This document shows, in pieces, positions 36,048-44,398 of a stretch of 44,483 nt of DNA. The notes under the pieces are model-generated. The model ran no database searches. It saw nothing but the letters and a program-made list of their open reading frames with translations, and was not told the origin of the DNA. Source of the stretch: an uncultured Pseudomonadota bacterium (lineage in GTDB: Bacteria > Pseudomonadota > Gammaproteobacteria > Burkholderiales > Methylophilaceae). The stretch's first letter is position 1, and the number at the start of each line of letters is the position of its first letter. A program made the translations under genes and the position numbers. The stretch is taken from positions 1 through 44,483 of the forward strand of contig CAIRBH010000044.1 of NCBI GenBank assembly GCA_903876765.1, read 5' to 3'.

Positions 36048-37733
36048 ATGCAATTCAAATTTTCAAAATTCGCCACTGTGCTTATCACAAGCGGCATCAT
36101 TTCATTACCATTGGCAGCGCATGCTAATGACAGCTCTGAGCTTGAAGAGCTCCGTGCTTTAGTACAGCAACTAGATCAACAAGTAAAAGTCTTGGCACGT
36201 AAAGGTGAAATTTCAGAGGAAGAAACCGCTGCGGCTAAGAAAACAAACCCAGTAGTAAAAGCCAGTGAAAAAGGTTTTGGCCTAGAGTCTGCTGATGGCA
36301 AAAGCGTGATTAAATTTCGCGGTTTATTACAAGCGGATGGCCGTAACTTTTCTAGCGGTAAAAACTTAACTTCAAAAGCAGCCTCTGGTGCAAGTACTGC
36401 TGGGTATCTTGATAATACAGAAAGTGCAAAAGATACCGCTTTATTAAGACGCATTAGACCAACGCTTGAAGGTACCGTATATGGTAAATATGATTTCCGC
36501 TTTACGCCAGAATTTGGTGATGGTAAATCTCAAGTGGTTGATGCGTATATTGACGCACGACTTGACCCTGCATTTAAAATCCGTGCGGGTAAATATAAAC
36601 CGTTTGTAGGTTTAGAGCGCTTACAAAGCGGTTCAGATATTAAATTCTTAGAGCGTAGTTATGTGAGCAATATTTTACCTAACCGCGATGTCGGTATTTC
36701 TGCTTTCGGCGATGTATTAGATGGTAAATTTAGCTATGCCGTAGGGGTGCATAATGGCGTGACCGATGGTGGTGACAACGTCACCTCTAGTGATGCAAAC
36801 AGTGATAAAGATTACGCTGCGCGTATTTTTGCAACCCCATTTAAAGACGCCGATAACGCATTGGCGGGCTTAGGTGTGGGGATTGCTGGTACTTACGGCA
36901 AAGTGACAGGTACTACTAAAGATACGATTAACGGCTCTACAACGGAATTAACCTCTGGCTATAAAACAGAAGGTCAACAAACGTTCTTTAAATACGTTGA
37001 TAGCTCAGTATTACGCTCAGGTATTGGTGAAGGCGTTAGTTCTACAGGCGGTCCTGGAGCCTCATGGTTGGTGCATGCAGATGGCAAGCGTTCTCGCTTT
37101 GCACCACAAGCCAGTTACTATTACGGCCCATTTGGTTTAATCACAGAATACGTGCGTGAATCACAAGAAGTCAGTGTAGGTGCACAAAATTTGAAAAAGA
37201 CCACACTGCATAACAATGCATGGCAAGTGGCAGGAACTTGGTTAATTACCGGTGAAGACGCGTCATTTAAAGGGGTAAAACCTAAAAATAACTTCGACTT
37301 TGACAAACGCACTTGGGGTGCTTGGGAAATTGTAGGGCGCTACAGCGAACTAAATATAGACAATGACGCGTTTACCTTCGGTAATCTTGGCGCAGGAACA
37401 GGGGTAACAGCGACTGCGTTCAATACACTAGCCTACAGCCCTGCTGGTACTGCATCACTGCAAACAATAAACCATTATTTATATGCTGATCCAAAGGCTT
37501 CAGCCAAGTCAGCTAAAACTTGGACGGTGGGTGTCAATTGGTACCTAAATCCAGAGGTTAAATTAGCACTAAATTATGAACAAACTAAATTTGATGGCGG
37601 AGGCGGCGACCTAACAAGTAGCACTGGCGCAGGTACCACCAATGCAACTTTCACTGACTTAATTAGAAATTCAACAGTACGTGACCGTGAAGATGAAAGA
37701 GCCATCTTGGCGCGCTTCCAAGTTGCTTTCTAA
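36048..37733 (+). CDS. Outer-membrane porin (OprP/OprO-like)
   Basis: A 561-residue protein with a signal peptide (cleavage after 'AAHA'), an N-terminal coiled coil ('ELEELRALVQQLDQQVKVLARKG', trimer-forming in related porins) and a beta-barrel of alternating strands ending in a terminal phenylalanine ('RFQVAF') for BAM-dependent insertion. 'GLLQADGRNF' and 'RIRPTLEGTVYGKYDFRF' match the phosphate-selective porin family (PF07396). The position between DUF2292 and a sulfate-binding protein suggests an oxyanion such as sulfate or a sulfonate as solute, by inference only. Very strong ribosome-binding site (AAAGGAG). Confidence 0.88.
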   Translation: MQFKFSKFATVLITSGIISLPLAAHANDSSELEELRALVQQLDQQVKVLARKGEISEEETAAAKKTNPVVKASEKGFGLESADGKSVIKFRGLLQADGRNFSSGKNLTSKAASGASTAGYLDNTESAKDTALLRRIRPTLEGTVYGKYDFRFTPEFGDGKSQVVDAYIDARLDPAFKIRAGKYKPFVGLERLQSGSDIKFLERSYVSNILPNRDVGISAFGDVLDGKFSYAVGVHNGVTDGGDNVTSSDANSDKDYAARIFATPFKDADNALAGLGVGIAGTYGKVTGTTKDTINGSTTELTSGYKTEGQQTFFKYVDSSVLRSGIGEGVSSTGGPGASWLVHADGKRSRFAPQASYYYGPFGLITEYVRESQEVSVGAQNLKKTTLHNNAWQVAGTWLITGEDASFKGVKPKNNFDFDKRTWGAWEIVGRYSELNIDNDAFTFGNLGAGTGVTATAFNTLAYSPAGTASLQTINHYLYADPKASAKSAKTWTVGVNWYLNPEVKLALNYEQTKFDGGGGDLTSSTGAGTTNATFTDLIRNSTVRDREDERAILARFQVAF

Positions 37734-37743
37734 ACCATAAGTA

Positions 37744-37773
37744 AAAGCGCATTCCTTCATTGGAATGCGCTTT
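37744..37773 (+). other. Strong hairpin between porin and sbp
   Basis: A perfect 12-bp stem (37744–37755 with 37762–37773, 6-base loop) lies 10 bp after the porin stop and 41 bp before sbp. Only three T's end the stem, so it may be a leaky terminator or a 3'-end stabiliser that gives the porin more message than sbp. Confidence 0.65.
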
Positions 37774-37814
37774 CAGAAAATAAATAGCATTACACTTAAT
37801 TTTAAGGATTATCC

Positions 37815-38825
37815 ATGAAAAAATCACTACTCACCATTGCCTTACTATCGGCCATTTATGGCATCGCTGCACCGTTGACGGCACTTGCTAAAGACGTTAA
37901 TTTACTGAACGTATCTTACGACCCAACGCGAGAGTTGTACCAAGATTTCAATAAAGCATTCGCTGCATTTTGGAAAACAAAAACGGGCGATAACGTTATT
38001 GTTAAAACCTCACACGGCGGTTCAGGCAAACAAGCCCGTGCCATTATTGATGGCTTAGACGCTGACGTTGCCACGCTGGCCTTGGCCTACGACGTAGACC
38101 AGCTGCAAGAAAAAGCCAAACTAATTCCTAAAGATTGGCAAACGCGTTTACAACACAACAGCTCACCTTACACATCAACTATTGTATTTTTGGTGCGTAA
38201 AGGCAATCCAAAAGGCATTAAAGATTGGGATGATTTAACCAAATCAGGCGTATCTGTGATTACGCCAAACCCTAAAACATCAGGTGGCGCTCGCTGGAAT
38301 TACCTAGCAGCTTGGGCCTATGCACAGAAACATGATGGCGGCGATGAGACAAAAACCAAAGAATTTATCGGTAAATTGTTTAAAAACGTACCCGTGTTAG
38401 ATACAGGGGCGCGTGGCTCTACCACTACCTTTGTTGAACGTGGTATTGGTGACGTATTACTGGCTTGGGAAAACGAAGCATTTTTAGCTCAAAAAGAATT
38501 AGGGGTAGGCAAGTTTGAAATCGTTGTGCCTTCACTTTCTATCTTGGCTGAACCCCCAGTGACCGTGGTCGATAAATTTGCTAAAAAGCATGGTAATGAA
38601 GCGGTTGCTAAAGCTTATTTAGAGTATTTATATACTGAAGAAGGCCAAGAGATTGCAGCTAAAAACTACTATCGCCCGACCTTAGCCTCTGTGGCTAAGA
38701 AATACGATGCTCAATTTCCAAAAGTGAACTTGGTAAAAATTGATGAGGAATTTGGTGGTTGGCAAGCTGCTCAGAAAAAACACTTTTCTGATGGTGGTAC
38801 GTTTGATCAGATCTACCAAAAGTAA
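37815..38825 (+). CDS. sbp: Periplasmic sulfate-binding protein
   Basis: A 336-residue protein with a signal peptide ('ALA|KDV'). Conserved parts of the sulfate/thiosulfate-binding family are '[20 protein letters not shown]', '[20 protein letters not shown]', '[18 protein letters not shown]' and 'YYRPT'. Sbp/CysP proteins deliver sulfate to the CysTWA ABC importer. No permease or ATPase gene is in the window, so the importer must be elsewhere. Confidence 0.93.
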   Translation: MKKSLLTIALLSAIYGIAAPLTALAKDVNLLNVSYDPTRELYQDFNKAFAAFWKTKTGDNVIVKTSHGGSGKQARAIIDGLDADVATLALAYDVDQLQEKAKLIPKDWQTRLQHNSSPYTSTIVFLVRKGNPKGIKDWDDLTKSGVSVITPNPKTSGGARWNYLAAWAYAQKHDGGDETKTKEFIGKLFKNVPVLDTGARGSTTTFVERGIGDVLLAWENEAFLAQKELGVGKFEIVVPSLSILAEPPVTVVDKFAKKHGNEAVAKAYLEYLYTEEGQEIAAKNYYRPTLASVAKKYDAQFPKVNLVKIDEEFGGWQAAQKKHFSDGGTFDQIYQK

Positions 38826-38860
38826 TTTTGCAAAAATAGTTTTTAGTTATTTAAGTTCAA

Positions 38861-38887
38861 GCAGCGTTAGGCAAAACCTGACGCTGC
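38861..38887 (+). other. Hairpin between sbp and the DUF2325 gene
   Basis: An 11-bp stem with one G·T pair (38861–38871 with 38877–38887) and a CAAAA loop lies 35 bp after sbp and 21 bp before the next ATG. No T run follows; it is probably an attenuator or mRNA-stabilising hairpin. Confidence 0.6.
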
Positions 38888-38908
38888 ATTTAGAAAAAGG
38901 CTCTTACC

Positions 38909-39253
38909 ATGAGTTCAGTATTAATTGTTGGTGGTGACCGCATTGATGGCATCAAGCAAGTACTGTTTGATTACGGTGTTAATCAAATCCATCATTGGCC
39001 AGGTCGCAAAGCGGGCGACAGCAACAAAGTGATTCCGCAAGATACCAAAGCCATCGTCTTGGTGACTAATTGGATTAGTCACGCCTTTACCCATAAAGTG
39101 AAAAAGACTGCTACTAAACGTGGCATCAAGGTGATTTACACCCCCAATGGCGCGATGGCATTGCACAATAGATTGCAGAATGTTGTCTCGAATTTTTCTC
39201 TGGAGAGCGATTGTGCAAACACTCAAGATAGCTACTATGCATTACTCCACTAA
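38909..39253 (+). CDS. DUF2325-family protein
   Basis: A 114-residue protein whose pattern 'VLIVGGDRIDGIKQVLFDYGVNQIHHWPGRKAGD' and 'VLVTNWISHAFTHKVKKTATKRGIKVIYTPNG' fits DUF2325, a small Rossmann-like family. The family has no established function that I know. It lies between sbp and cysK on the same strand. Start ATG 38909 with AAGG upstream. Confidence 0.82.
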   Translation: MSSVLIVGGDRIDGIKQVLFDYGVNQIHHWPGRKAGDSNKVIPQDTKAIVLVTNWISHAFTHKVKKTATKRGIKVIYTPNGAMALHNRLQNVVSNFSLESDCANTQDSYYALLH

Positions 39254-39275
39254 TATTCAACCTTTAGTCATTCAA

Positions 39276-39293
39276 TTTCAGTTAACACTGAAA
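39276..39293 (+). other. Small hairpin upstream of cysK
   Basis: A perfect 7-bp stem with loop TAAC (39276–39282 with 39287–39293) is followed by AAATG. It lies 88 bp before the cysK ATG, in a 127-bp gap. A second long-range pairing (39297–39302 with 39326–39331) is possible. A leader or attenuator role cannot be proved. Confidence 0.35.
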
Positions 39294-39380
39294 AAATGTA
39301 GGTGATAACATTGCAAATTTAGCGCTCCCTACAATTAATCGGGGCTTATGAATTTACTGAGTTCATCACACGGAGGAATT

Positions 39381-40361
39381 ATGTCAAGTTGGTTTGAAGA
39401 CAACGCACAATCTATTGGCAATACGCCTTTAGTTAGATTAAATCGCATTACTGATGGCGCTGGTGCAACAGTGCTCGCAAAAATTGAAGGCCGCAACCCG
39501 GCTTATTCGGTCAAATGTCGCATTGGTGCGGCCATGATTTGGGATGCCGAAGAACGTGGCTTGCTGGGTCCAGGCAAAGAACTGGTAGAGCCCACTAGCG
39601 GTAATACTGGCATAGCGCTGGCTTTTGTGGCGGCGGCGCGCGGCATTCCACTAACACTGACCATGCCAGAAACCATGAGCATAGAGCGCCGAAAATTATT
39701 AGTCGCTTATGGCGCAAAGCTCGTGTTAACCGAAGGTGCAAAAGGCATGAGTGGCGCCATTGCAAAAGCAGAAGAAATTGCCGCCTCAGACCCTAGTCGC
39801 TATGTATTACTACAGCAGTTCAAGAACCCAGCTAACCCTGCTATTCATGAAAAAACGACTGGCCCCGAAATTTGGCATGACACTGATGGAAAGGTTGATA
39901 TATTTGTTGCAGGGGTAGGTACTGGCGGCACTATCACTGGGGTTTCTCGTTACATTAAGAACACTCAAGGCAAAGCGATTATTAGCGTAGCAGTTGAGCC
40001 CGCCGCCAGCCCAGTGCTAAGCCAATATCGTGCAGGTGAGGCGCTTAAACCAGCACCGCATAAAATACAGGGCATAGGTGCAGGATTTGTGCCTAGCATA
40101 CTAGACCTGACGCTGGTCGATGACATTGCCCAAGTCAGTAATGAAGAAGCGGTGCTTTATGCCAAACGCCTAGCGCTTGAAGAGGGCATACTGTGTGGCA
40201 TTTCTTGTGGGGCGGCTGCCGCTGTTGCGGTGCGCTACGCCAAGCGTGCTGAAAACACTGGTAAAACCATCGTGGTCATACTCCCAGATTCTGGCGAGCG
40301 TTATTTGAGTTCGATTTTATTTGAAGGTTTATTTGATGCACAAGGCATTGCTATTGCCTAA
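39381..40361 (+). CDS. cysK: Cysteine synthase A (O-acetylserine sulfhydrylase)
   Basis: CysK makes cysteine from O-acetylserine and sulfide. The 326-residue protein (ATG 39381, chosen because GGAGG lies 6 bases before it; the frame opens at 39348) has the PLP lysine K45 in '[11 protein letters not shown]', '[13 protein letters not shown]', '[13 protein letters not shown]' and the PLP phosphate loop '[10 protein letters not shown]'. The sequence is CysK- rather than CysM-like. It is the last gene of the plus-strand sulfur run and ends at a strong terminator. Confidence 0.96.
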   Translation: MSSWFEDNAQSIGNTPLVRLNRITDGAGATVLAKIEGRNPAYSVKCRIGAAMIWDAEERGLLGPGKELVEPTSGNTGIALAFVAAARGIPLTLTMPETMSIERRKLLVAYGAKLVLTEGAKGMSGAIAKAEEIAASDPSRYVLLQQFKNPANPAIHEKTTGPEIWHDTDGKVDIFVAGVGTGGTITGVSRYIKNTQGKAIISVAVEPAASPVLSQYRAGEALKPAPHKIQGIGAGFVPSILDLTLVDDIAQVSNEEAVLYAKRLALEEGILCGISCGAAAAVAVRYAKRAENTGKTIVVILPDSGERYLSSILFEGLFDAQGIAIA

Positions 40362-40439
40362 ATTGCTGCATCTTCATAAAAAAAGTGTTGGTTGCCTAAC
40401 ACTCTAAACTAGGCGATGTTCTCTCCTTGTTGTGTTTTG

Positions 40440-40472
40440 CCGGTAAGCCAAAATCTGGCTTACCGGTTTTTT
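40440..40472 (+). terminator. Rho-independent terminator of cysK
   Basis: A perfect 10-bp GC-rich stem (40440–40449 with 40457–40466, 7-base loop) is followed by six T's (40467–40472). A weaker inverted repeat lies at 40384–40403. Together they separate the convergent cysK and desulfurase genes. Confidence 0.9.
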
Positions 40473-40483
40473 AACTTCAAGTT

Positions 40484-42304
40484 TTAGTGAGTCAAGCCAG
40501 CTGGCACTTTATGCGATGTTAAATGTAACAATACATTAATCATGGCATCGACTTCTGCTCTGGTATTGTAAAAAGCCAGCGATGGTCTAACGGTAGTTTC
40601 AAGACCAAAACGACGCAAGATGGGCTGCGCGCAATGATGTCCAGAACGCACCGCTATGCCCTCTTTATTTAATGCGGCACCCACCTCTTCGCTAGTAAAT
40701 CCAGCCAAGGTAAATGACAACACACTGGCCTTGTCGGCAGCCGTTCCTACTAAATGTAAGCCTGGTACTTTTTGCATAACAGCGGTCGCGTAAACCAATA
40801 ACTCATGCTCATAACGGGCAATGTTATCTATGCCTATGCGCTCAACATAGACCAATGCTGCACCTAAACCGACCGCATCGGCTATATTGCCTGTGCCCGC
40901 CTCAAACTTGGCCGGGGCCTCGTGGTATATGGTTTTATCAAAGATCACATCTTGTATCATATTGCCGCCACCTTGCCATGCGGGCATGGCATTGAGCAGC
41001 TCGGACTTACCATACAATGCCCCTATACCCGTTGGCGCAAATACTTTATGTCCTGAGAACACAAAAAAGTCAGGGTCTAAAGCCTGAATATCAGTTCGCA
41101 TGTGCGATACTGATTGTGCGCCATCCAACAAGACTTTTGCGCCTATGCTATGCGCCATTTGTATCATCTGTTTGGCAGGGGTAACCGTGCCTAGTGCATT
41201 AGAAACTTGCGTAAACGACACTAATTTAACGCGGGGAGTCAGTAGTTTTTGATATTCATCCAACCGCACTTGGCCGCTATTATCCACGGGGGCAACTTTT
41301 AACTTAGCGCCTGTTTCTAGGCATAACTGCTGCCATGGCACAATGTTGGCATGGTGCTCTAGGTGAGTAATTACAATCTCATCGCCTGCACTCAGGTTCT
41401 TTTTACCCCATGACTTAGCGACTAAATTAATCGCTTCGGTGGTGCCACGTACAAAGACAATGTTATCCACTGAAGGCGCATTAATAAAGCGACGTACGGT
41501 TTCCCTAGCATCTTCATAGGCATCGGTTGCTCTCGCGGCAAGCTCATGGGCAGCACGATGGATATTTGAGTTTTCGTGTTGATAAAAATAGCTCAGCCTA
41601 TCAATAACCGCTTGCGGTTTTTGTGTGGTCGCCGCGTTGTCAAACCAAATCAATGGCCTTCCATTGACTAGCTCGCTCAAAATTGGAAAGTCCTTACGCA
41701 CCAAGTGAACATCAAATGCTGGATGCGCTGAGACTGGCAATTCAATGGCCGTATTTGAAGGTAATCCTTGCAAAAAGTAGTAAGGACTAGCCTCTGCTGG
41801 AATGCCGCTAGCCGCGCTGGTAATGCCAGCTTGACTGCTATAGCCAGCACCGCCTAACAAGTTTGTTAGTTGGCTGTCATACGGATTATCTATACCCACT
41901 AGCAACTGAGTAATATCAATTTCAGCTGGCACAGACTGACTATGTTGCAAATATAGCGCTTGTAAACTTGCAACATCAGGCTTACTGGTAACACTTGGCA
42001 ACTGAGCTGGTGTAGCACTTCGTGGTGCAGGGGTGCTGGGTAATACTGAATCTCCCGCAACATGTGATAAAGATGCCGTTGTAGGCACTTCAGCTTGTTT
42101 TGCCAAGGGAGAACCGGCAGGAAAGCCTTCAGCATACAGTTCATTGACGATGCGACTTAGCTCTGCAACATCTAAATTTCCCGTTTCACTCGCTTGCCTA
42201 CCTAATGCAAGCGCTGAAGCCATGCGTGGATGATCTCCAGGCAAAGAAGCGAGGATCGCCTCTGGCTCGAAAGACGACAAGTCGTTTAGATTATTTATAC
42301 TCAT
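40484..42304 (-). CDS. SufS-like cysteine desulfurase with long N-terminal encapsulin-cargo extension
   Basis: A 606-residue protein. The catalytic part (about 203–606) is a group II/SufS-type PLP enzyme: 'YFDNAATTQKPQAV'-like start ('WFDNAATTQKP', 220–230), 'THLEHHANIVPW', 'LLDGAQSVSHM', PLP lysine K420 in 'FSGHKVFAPTGIG' and the active cysteine C558 in 'RSGHHCAQP'. It removes sulfur from cysteine as an enzyme persulfide. In front are about 200 residues of proline-, serine- and alanine-rich sequence with short conserved-looking segments ('ELSRIVNELYAEGFPA', 'VASLQALYLQH', 'SPYYFLQGLP'). A normal SufS lacks this. In family 2A encapsulins such an extension is the cargo-loading region. It overlaps the shell gene by 14 bp. 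Confidence 0.93.
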   Translation of the reverse strand: MSINNLNDLSSFEPEAILASLPGDHPRMASALALGRQASETGNLDVAELSRIVNELYAEGFPAGSPLAKQAEVPTTASLSHVAGDSVLPSTPAPRSATPAQLPSVTSKPDVASLQALYLQHSQSVPAEIDITQLLVGIDNPYDSQLTNLLGGAGYSSQAGITSAASGIPAEASPYYFLQGLPSNTAIELPVSAHPAFDVHLVRKDFPILSELVNGRPLIWFDNAATTQKPQAVIDRLSYFYQHENSNIHRAAHELAARATDAYEDARETVRRFINAPSVDNIVFVRGTTEAINLVAKSWGKKNLSAGDEIVITHLEHHANIVPWQQLCLETGAKLKVAPVDNSGQVRLDEYQKLLTPRVKLVSFTQVSNALGTVTPAKQMIQMAHSIGAKVLLDGAQSVSHMRTDIQALDPDFFVFSGHKVFAPTGIGALYGKSELLNAMPAWQGGGNMIQDVIFDKTIYHEAPAKFEAGTGNIADAVGLGAALVYVERIGIDNIARYEHELLVYATAVMQKVPGLHLVGTAADKASVLSFTLAGFTSEEVGAALNKEGIAVRSGHHCAQPILRRFGLETTVRPSLAFYNTRAEVDAMINVLLHLTSHKVPAGLTH

Positions 42305-43208
42305 AGTAGTTGCCTACATCAACATTTTCTAGCACGGCAATCGCATCATCCGTTAAAACAGCGAGTGAGCAATACAATGAAACTAGATACGAGGCGATTG
42401 CCTTGTGGTTAATGCCCATAAAACGTACTGATAAACCCATACTTTGTTGGCCAGGTAAATTTGGTTGATAGAGCCCTACCACTCCTTGGCGACTTTCGCC
42501 GGTGCGAAGTAATAAAATATTCGTTTTACTTTTGGTCACTTTAAGCTTGTCACAAGGAATAATAGGTACGCCACGCCATGTAATGAACTGTGAGCCAAAT
42601 AAGGCTACCGTTGGAGGCGGCACGCCGCGGCGAGTACACTCGCGGCCAAAAGCAGCTATGGCTTGCGGATGCGCTAAAAAGAATGCTGGCTCTTTCCAAA
42701 CTTTGGTCAGCAATTCATCAAAATCATCTGGGGTTGGTGCGCCCGTGCGAGATTTTACTTTTTGTGTAGCAGCAATATTATGCAATAAACCATATTCTTT
42801 ATTGTTAATCAGCTCACTCTCTTGACGCTCTTTAACGGTTTCAATCGTTAAGCGTAATTGCTCTTTAATTTGGTTGTGTGGGCTACTGTACAGATCTGAA
42901 ACGCGGGTATGCACATCGACCACAGTGTTCACTGCATTAAGTACATACTCACGACCCCATTCCTCATAATCGACAAAAGTTGCAGGCAAATCACGCTCAT
43001 CTTTGGCAGAGCAATCAACCTCAATGGCACTCGGATCTTTAGCCTTATTGACGCGATAAATACCCGCTTCTATTGGCACCCATTGCAGTAAATGTACCAG
43101 CCAGCGCGGCGTAATGGTACTGAGCATAGGTACGGTTTTAGTGGCATTAGAAAGCGTCCGTGCGGCGACGTCACTCAATGCGGTTTGATGATATTGCTGA
43201 TCTGTCAT
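42291..43208 (-). CDS. Family 2A encapsulin shell protein (SrpI-like)
   Basis: A 305-residue protein with the SrpI-type sequence: 'LSTITPRWLVHLLQWVPIEAG' (about 29–50), 'DERDLPATFVDYEEWGREY', an E-loop-like region, and the C-terminal 'GLYQPNLPGQQSMGLSVRFMGIN'. These match the HK97-fold shell proteins once annotated as major membrane protein I. There is no cyclic-nucleotide-binding domain, which argues for family 2A over 2B. Members assemble into closed shells that enclose a cysteine desulfurase; that gene is directly downstream and overlaps. A strong AGGAGA ribosome-binding site precedes ATG 43208. It is not a phage capsid gene: no other phage genes are nearby. Confidence 0.92.
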   Translation of the reverse strand: MTDQQYHQTALSDVAARTLSNATKTVPMLSTITPRWLVHLLQWVPIEAGIYRVNKAKDPSAIEVDCSAKDERDLPATFVDYEEWGREYVLNAVNTVVDVHTRVSDLYSSPHNQIKEQLRLTIETVKERQESELINNKEYGLLHNIAATQKVKSRTGAPTPDDFDELLTKVWKEPAFFLAHPQAIAAFGRECTRRGVPPPTVALFGSQFITWRGVPIIPCDKLKVTKSKTNILLLRTGESRQGVVGLYQPNLPGQQSMGLSVRFMGINHKAIASYLVSLYCSLAVLTDDAIAVLENVDVGNYYEYK

Positions 43209-43241
43209 GCTGTTCTCCTGATAAAAATTTTTAGCTAACTA

Positions 43242-43271
43242 TTAAGTAATGCCTATTTAAGTAATACCTAT
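43242..43271. repeat. 15-bp tandem duplication between cysE and the shell gene
   Basis: TTAAGTAATxCCTAT occurs at 43242–43256 and 43257–43271 with one difference. The second copy reaches the cysE stop codon. It probably arose by slippage. Confidence 0.7.
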
Positions 43272-44287
43272 TAATGGGATTGGTGTACTTCGTGAAATTC
43301 ATTGCTGTTATCTAAATTACTACTATGGTGTGAGGCCAGATCTATAGGAGCGGCCAAGCTATTTGCCTGTGTTATATTGCCGCCTTCTGGCACGCTGCGT
43401 GTAAGCCAAACATTACCTCCGATGGATGAACCTCGACCAATCGTAATTCTGCCGAGCACTGTTGCACCGGCATAGATCACCACGTTATCTTCTACTATTG
43501 GATGGCGTGCGTTGCCTTTAAGTAGGTTGCCATCTTGATCGGTTGGGAAGCGTTTAGCGCCTAGCGTCACGGCTTGATAAATGCGCACGTGCTTGCCAAT
43601 AATCGCGGTCTCACCAATCACAACGCCCGTGCCATGATCGATAAAAAAACTTTCACCAATTTGTGCGCCAGGGTGAATATCAATCGCCGTTGCTGAATGT
43701 GCTATTTCTGAAATAATGCGGGCAATTAGTGGTAACCCCAAGTTGTATAACGCATGGGCTAAGCGGTGATAAATCATGGCTTGCATGCCTGGGTAACAAA
43801 CCAGTACTTCATCTACGCAGCGGGCTGCAGGATCTCCTTCATACGCTGCTTTAATGTCAGTATCCAAAATGTCACGCACCGCTGGAAGTTGACGGGCAAA
43901 TTTTCTAACAATTTCTGTAGGCGTTGTATTTGATTGCAAGCTCTCTTGGCCTTGCATGTCTGCTTCAAAGGTGAGTTCTAGCTTTACTTGAGAAATTAAC
44001 TCGGTCAGTGCAACATCAAGTGTATGCCCAACAAAATAATCTATTCCCTCGCTTTTTAAATCGGGCAAACCTAATCGATTAGGAAATAGCGCCGCAGCCA
44101 AGCCATCGATGACAGATTGCAGTGCTTTTCTTGATGGCAATTTAGGAGGTTTATTGCGCCGATTTCTATGTTCTAGTGATGTAAGGCGCAAGTCCCTAAG
44201 CTGCATCACAATTTGACTAATTCCTAAATCGTTAGAGGATGCATTTTCAATGCTACTTGAGCTATAAATTTTTTGATTTGATTTCAT
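43271..44287 (-). CDS. cysE: Serine O-acetyltransferase (EpsC/CysE type)
   Basis: A 338-residue enzyme making O-acetylserine from serine and acetyl-CoA, the substrate of CysK. An N-terminal helical domain (about 1–190, longer than E. coli CysE) precedes the left-handed beta-helix built of hexapeptide repeats, with 'IDIHPGAQIGESFFIDHGTG' (D203 and H218) and 'VTLGAKRFP'. The C-terminus ends in '…EFHEVHQSH' and lacks the terminal isoleucine that lets E. coli CysE bind CysK. The shell and desulfurase genes follow on the same strand, giving the order cysE–shell–desulfurase. A terminator-like structure sits upstream. Whether the ATG at 44287 is exact is uncertain, as it has no ribosome-binding site. 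Confidence 0.92.
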   Translation of the reverse strand: MKSNQKIYSSSSIENASSNDLGISQIVMQLRDLRLTSLEHRNRRNKPPKLPSRKALQSVIDGLAAALFPNRLGLPDLKSEGIDYFVGHTLDVALTELISQVKLELTFEADMQGQESLQSNTTPTEIVRKFARQLPAVRDILDTDIKAAYEGDPAARCVDEVLVCYPGMQAMIYHRLAHALYNLGLPLIARIISEIAHSATAIDIHPGAQIGESFFIDHGTGVVIGETAIIGKHVRIYQAVTLGAKRFPTDQDGNLLKGNARHPIVEDNVVIYAGATVLGRITIGRGSSIGGNVWLTRSVPEGGNITQANSLAAPIDLASHHSSNLDNSNEFHEVHQSH

Positions 44288-44331
44288 AAATTTTTTAAAA
44301 GTTAGTTATAGATATCTACGTTGCAAAATGC

Positions 44332-44398
44332 AAAAAGCCAGCGGTCTTTCGACGCACTGGCTTCCGGTTGTCCGGTCAGCGATGGCTAACTACGAGAA
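44332..44398 (-). other. Two-hairpin element with terminator-like stem upstream of cysE
   Basis: On the minus strand a short stem (44372–44375 with 44364–44367) is followed by a larger one (44353–44361 with 44337–44343, two-base bulge) and then T5 (A's at 44332–44336). It lies 45 bp before the cysE ATG. It could be the terminator of a gene beyond the window, or a riboswitch/attenuator controlling cysE and the encapsulin operon. No known riboswitch class could be matched by eye. Confidence 0.55.

Noticed and set aside
38740-38937. 65-codon plus-strand frame across the sbp end
   Set aside because: It overlaps the end of sbp and the start of the DUF2325 gene in another frame and crosses the hairpin; no domain.
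39348-39380. Upstream start of cysK at 39348
   Set aside because: The ATG at 39381 has a GGAGG ribosome-binding site and matches the CysK N-terminus; the upstream 11 residues have no support.
42291-43208. Prophage capsid reading of the shell gene
   Set aside because: The sequence is SrpI-like; no portal, terminase or tail genes are nearby and the neighbours are sulfur genes.
44374-44396. A stretch resembling a conserved 16S rRNA segment (GGCTAACTACG)
   Set aside because: Only about ten bases match and the surrounding sequence does not fit rRNA; treated as coincidence.
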